64,000 bases of DNA. Origin: Halorubrum vacuolatum (lineage in GTDB: Archaea > Halobacteriota > Halobacteria > Halobacteriales > Haloferacaceae). Position numbers and translations under genes: made by a program. Below are positions 63,736 through 64,000 of this stretch, one piece after another. The DNA lies in NCBI RefSeq assembly GCF_900188065.1, contig NZ_FZNQ01000001.1, positions 62,001 to 126,000 on the forward strand. The letters run 5' to 3'. The notes beneath the pieces were generated by a model that had not been told where the DNA came from, did no database searches, and saw only the letters and a program-made list of their open reading frames with translations. Positions within the stretch are counted from its first letter, which is position 1, and each line of letters begins with the position of its first letter.

Positions 63736-64000
63736 GGTATCACCCCCTACTTTGCGGGGGTGAATAAAACACATCGGGGATTTCGCCGCCTCGAACCGCC
63801 GTTTCACGGCCGTGAAACGCGCGTTCGCCGTATTCATTCGCCGGGAAACCGACGGACACCGACGGGATCGGCCGGAGATGCCTGGGAATGATAATCGGTA
63901 ACAGTTCGCGGCCGCGAACCGAAAGACGCCGATGTGACACGGACGATGATCGCGCGGCCACCGAGCGAACTGGCGGGGCCGATCGCGGTCGATGACGGAA
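63736..64000. promoter_or_regulatory. Regulator upstream region with paired palindromes
   Basis: 265 bp to the window edge, no credible gene. It holds the winged-helix gene promoter and two palindromes: CGTTTCACGGCCGTGAAACG at 63800-63819 and GTTCGCGGCCGCGAAC at 63904-63919. They share TTC-R-CGGCCG-Y-GAA and lie 102 bp apart, centre to centre. Weaker half-site pairs (TTCG..CGAA near 63782-63795) occur beside them. Confidence 0.6.

Noticed and set aside
63740-63961. 73-aa minus-strand frame at the right edge
   Set aside because: It runs through both palindromes and the regulator promoter and has no recognisable protein character.

Overview
The window is a piece of a haloarchaeal chromosome (class Halobacteria). 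The evidence is high GC, strongly acidic predicted proteins, many genes whose start codon lies 25-29 nt from a TATA-like box (leaderless transcripts), and an archaeal gene set: archaeal AlaS and GatE, proteasome alpha subunit, deoxyhypusine synthase, RNase P component 4, Lrp/TrmB/bacterio-opsin-activator regulators, a Tat lipoprotein, a PGF-CTERM surface protein and a type IV pilin. The genus cannot be fixed by eye. No rRNA, insertion sequence, integrase or CRISPR array was seen.

Layout. 1-8.5 kb: truncated alaS, two sensor histidine kinases around an alkaline-phosphatase-superfamily protein, a PhzF-like enzyme and a DUF373 membrane protein. 8.5-18.3 kb: SppA protease, Na+-coupled NSS transporter, a DMT exporter divergent from an Lrp-type regulator, gatE, tRNA-Leu(GAG), DUF420 and DUF7260 proteins. 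18.4-25.5 kb: a Cys-rich bacterio-opsin-activator-type regulator, then a complete dipeptide/oligopeptide ABC operon (dppABCDF order, minus strand) led by a Tat lipoprotein. 25.6-39 kb: hybrid malic enzyme, MOSC protein, zinc alcohol dehydrogenase, psmA, DUF63, DUF2150, TatD, metallo-beta-lactamase protein, deoxyhypusine synthase, PrxQ-type peroxiredoxin, a PTPS-like protein and a PAP2 phosphatase. 39-49 kb: FkbM methyltransferase plus flippase operon, PGF-CTERM surface protein, an orphan Rieske protein and PEP carboxylase. 49-54.8 kb: membrane proteins, MscS, PAC2 proteasome-assembly chaperone, TrmB regulator, pilin, UspA and a CopD-like protein. 54.9-64 kb: initiator tRNA-Met, rnp4, then about 8 kb of poorly characterised membrane proteins (DUF418, two DUF6498-like, two DUF4870) ending at a membrane-anchored winged-helix regulator.

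The genes mostly serve central functions: anaplerosis (ppc, maeB), translation (alaS, gatE, tRNAs, dys), protein turnover (psmA, PAC2, SppA), peptide uptake, and surface glycan handling. The most unusual signals are non-coding. Short perfect tandem repeats with periods of 21-24 bp occur in at least five unrelated intergenic regions. A GC-rich multi-hairpin locus behind a strong TATA box, followed by an 11-bp repeat array, lies between dys and the peroxiredoxin gene. Paired 16-20 bp palindromes lie upstream of the membrane-anchored regulator at the right edge. At protein level, an AlkP-superfamily enzyme with altered metal ligands, a receiver domain with Glu at the phospho-acceptor position, and a PAC2 protein ending in an HbYX motif stand out.
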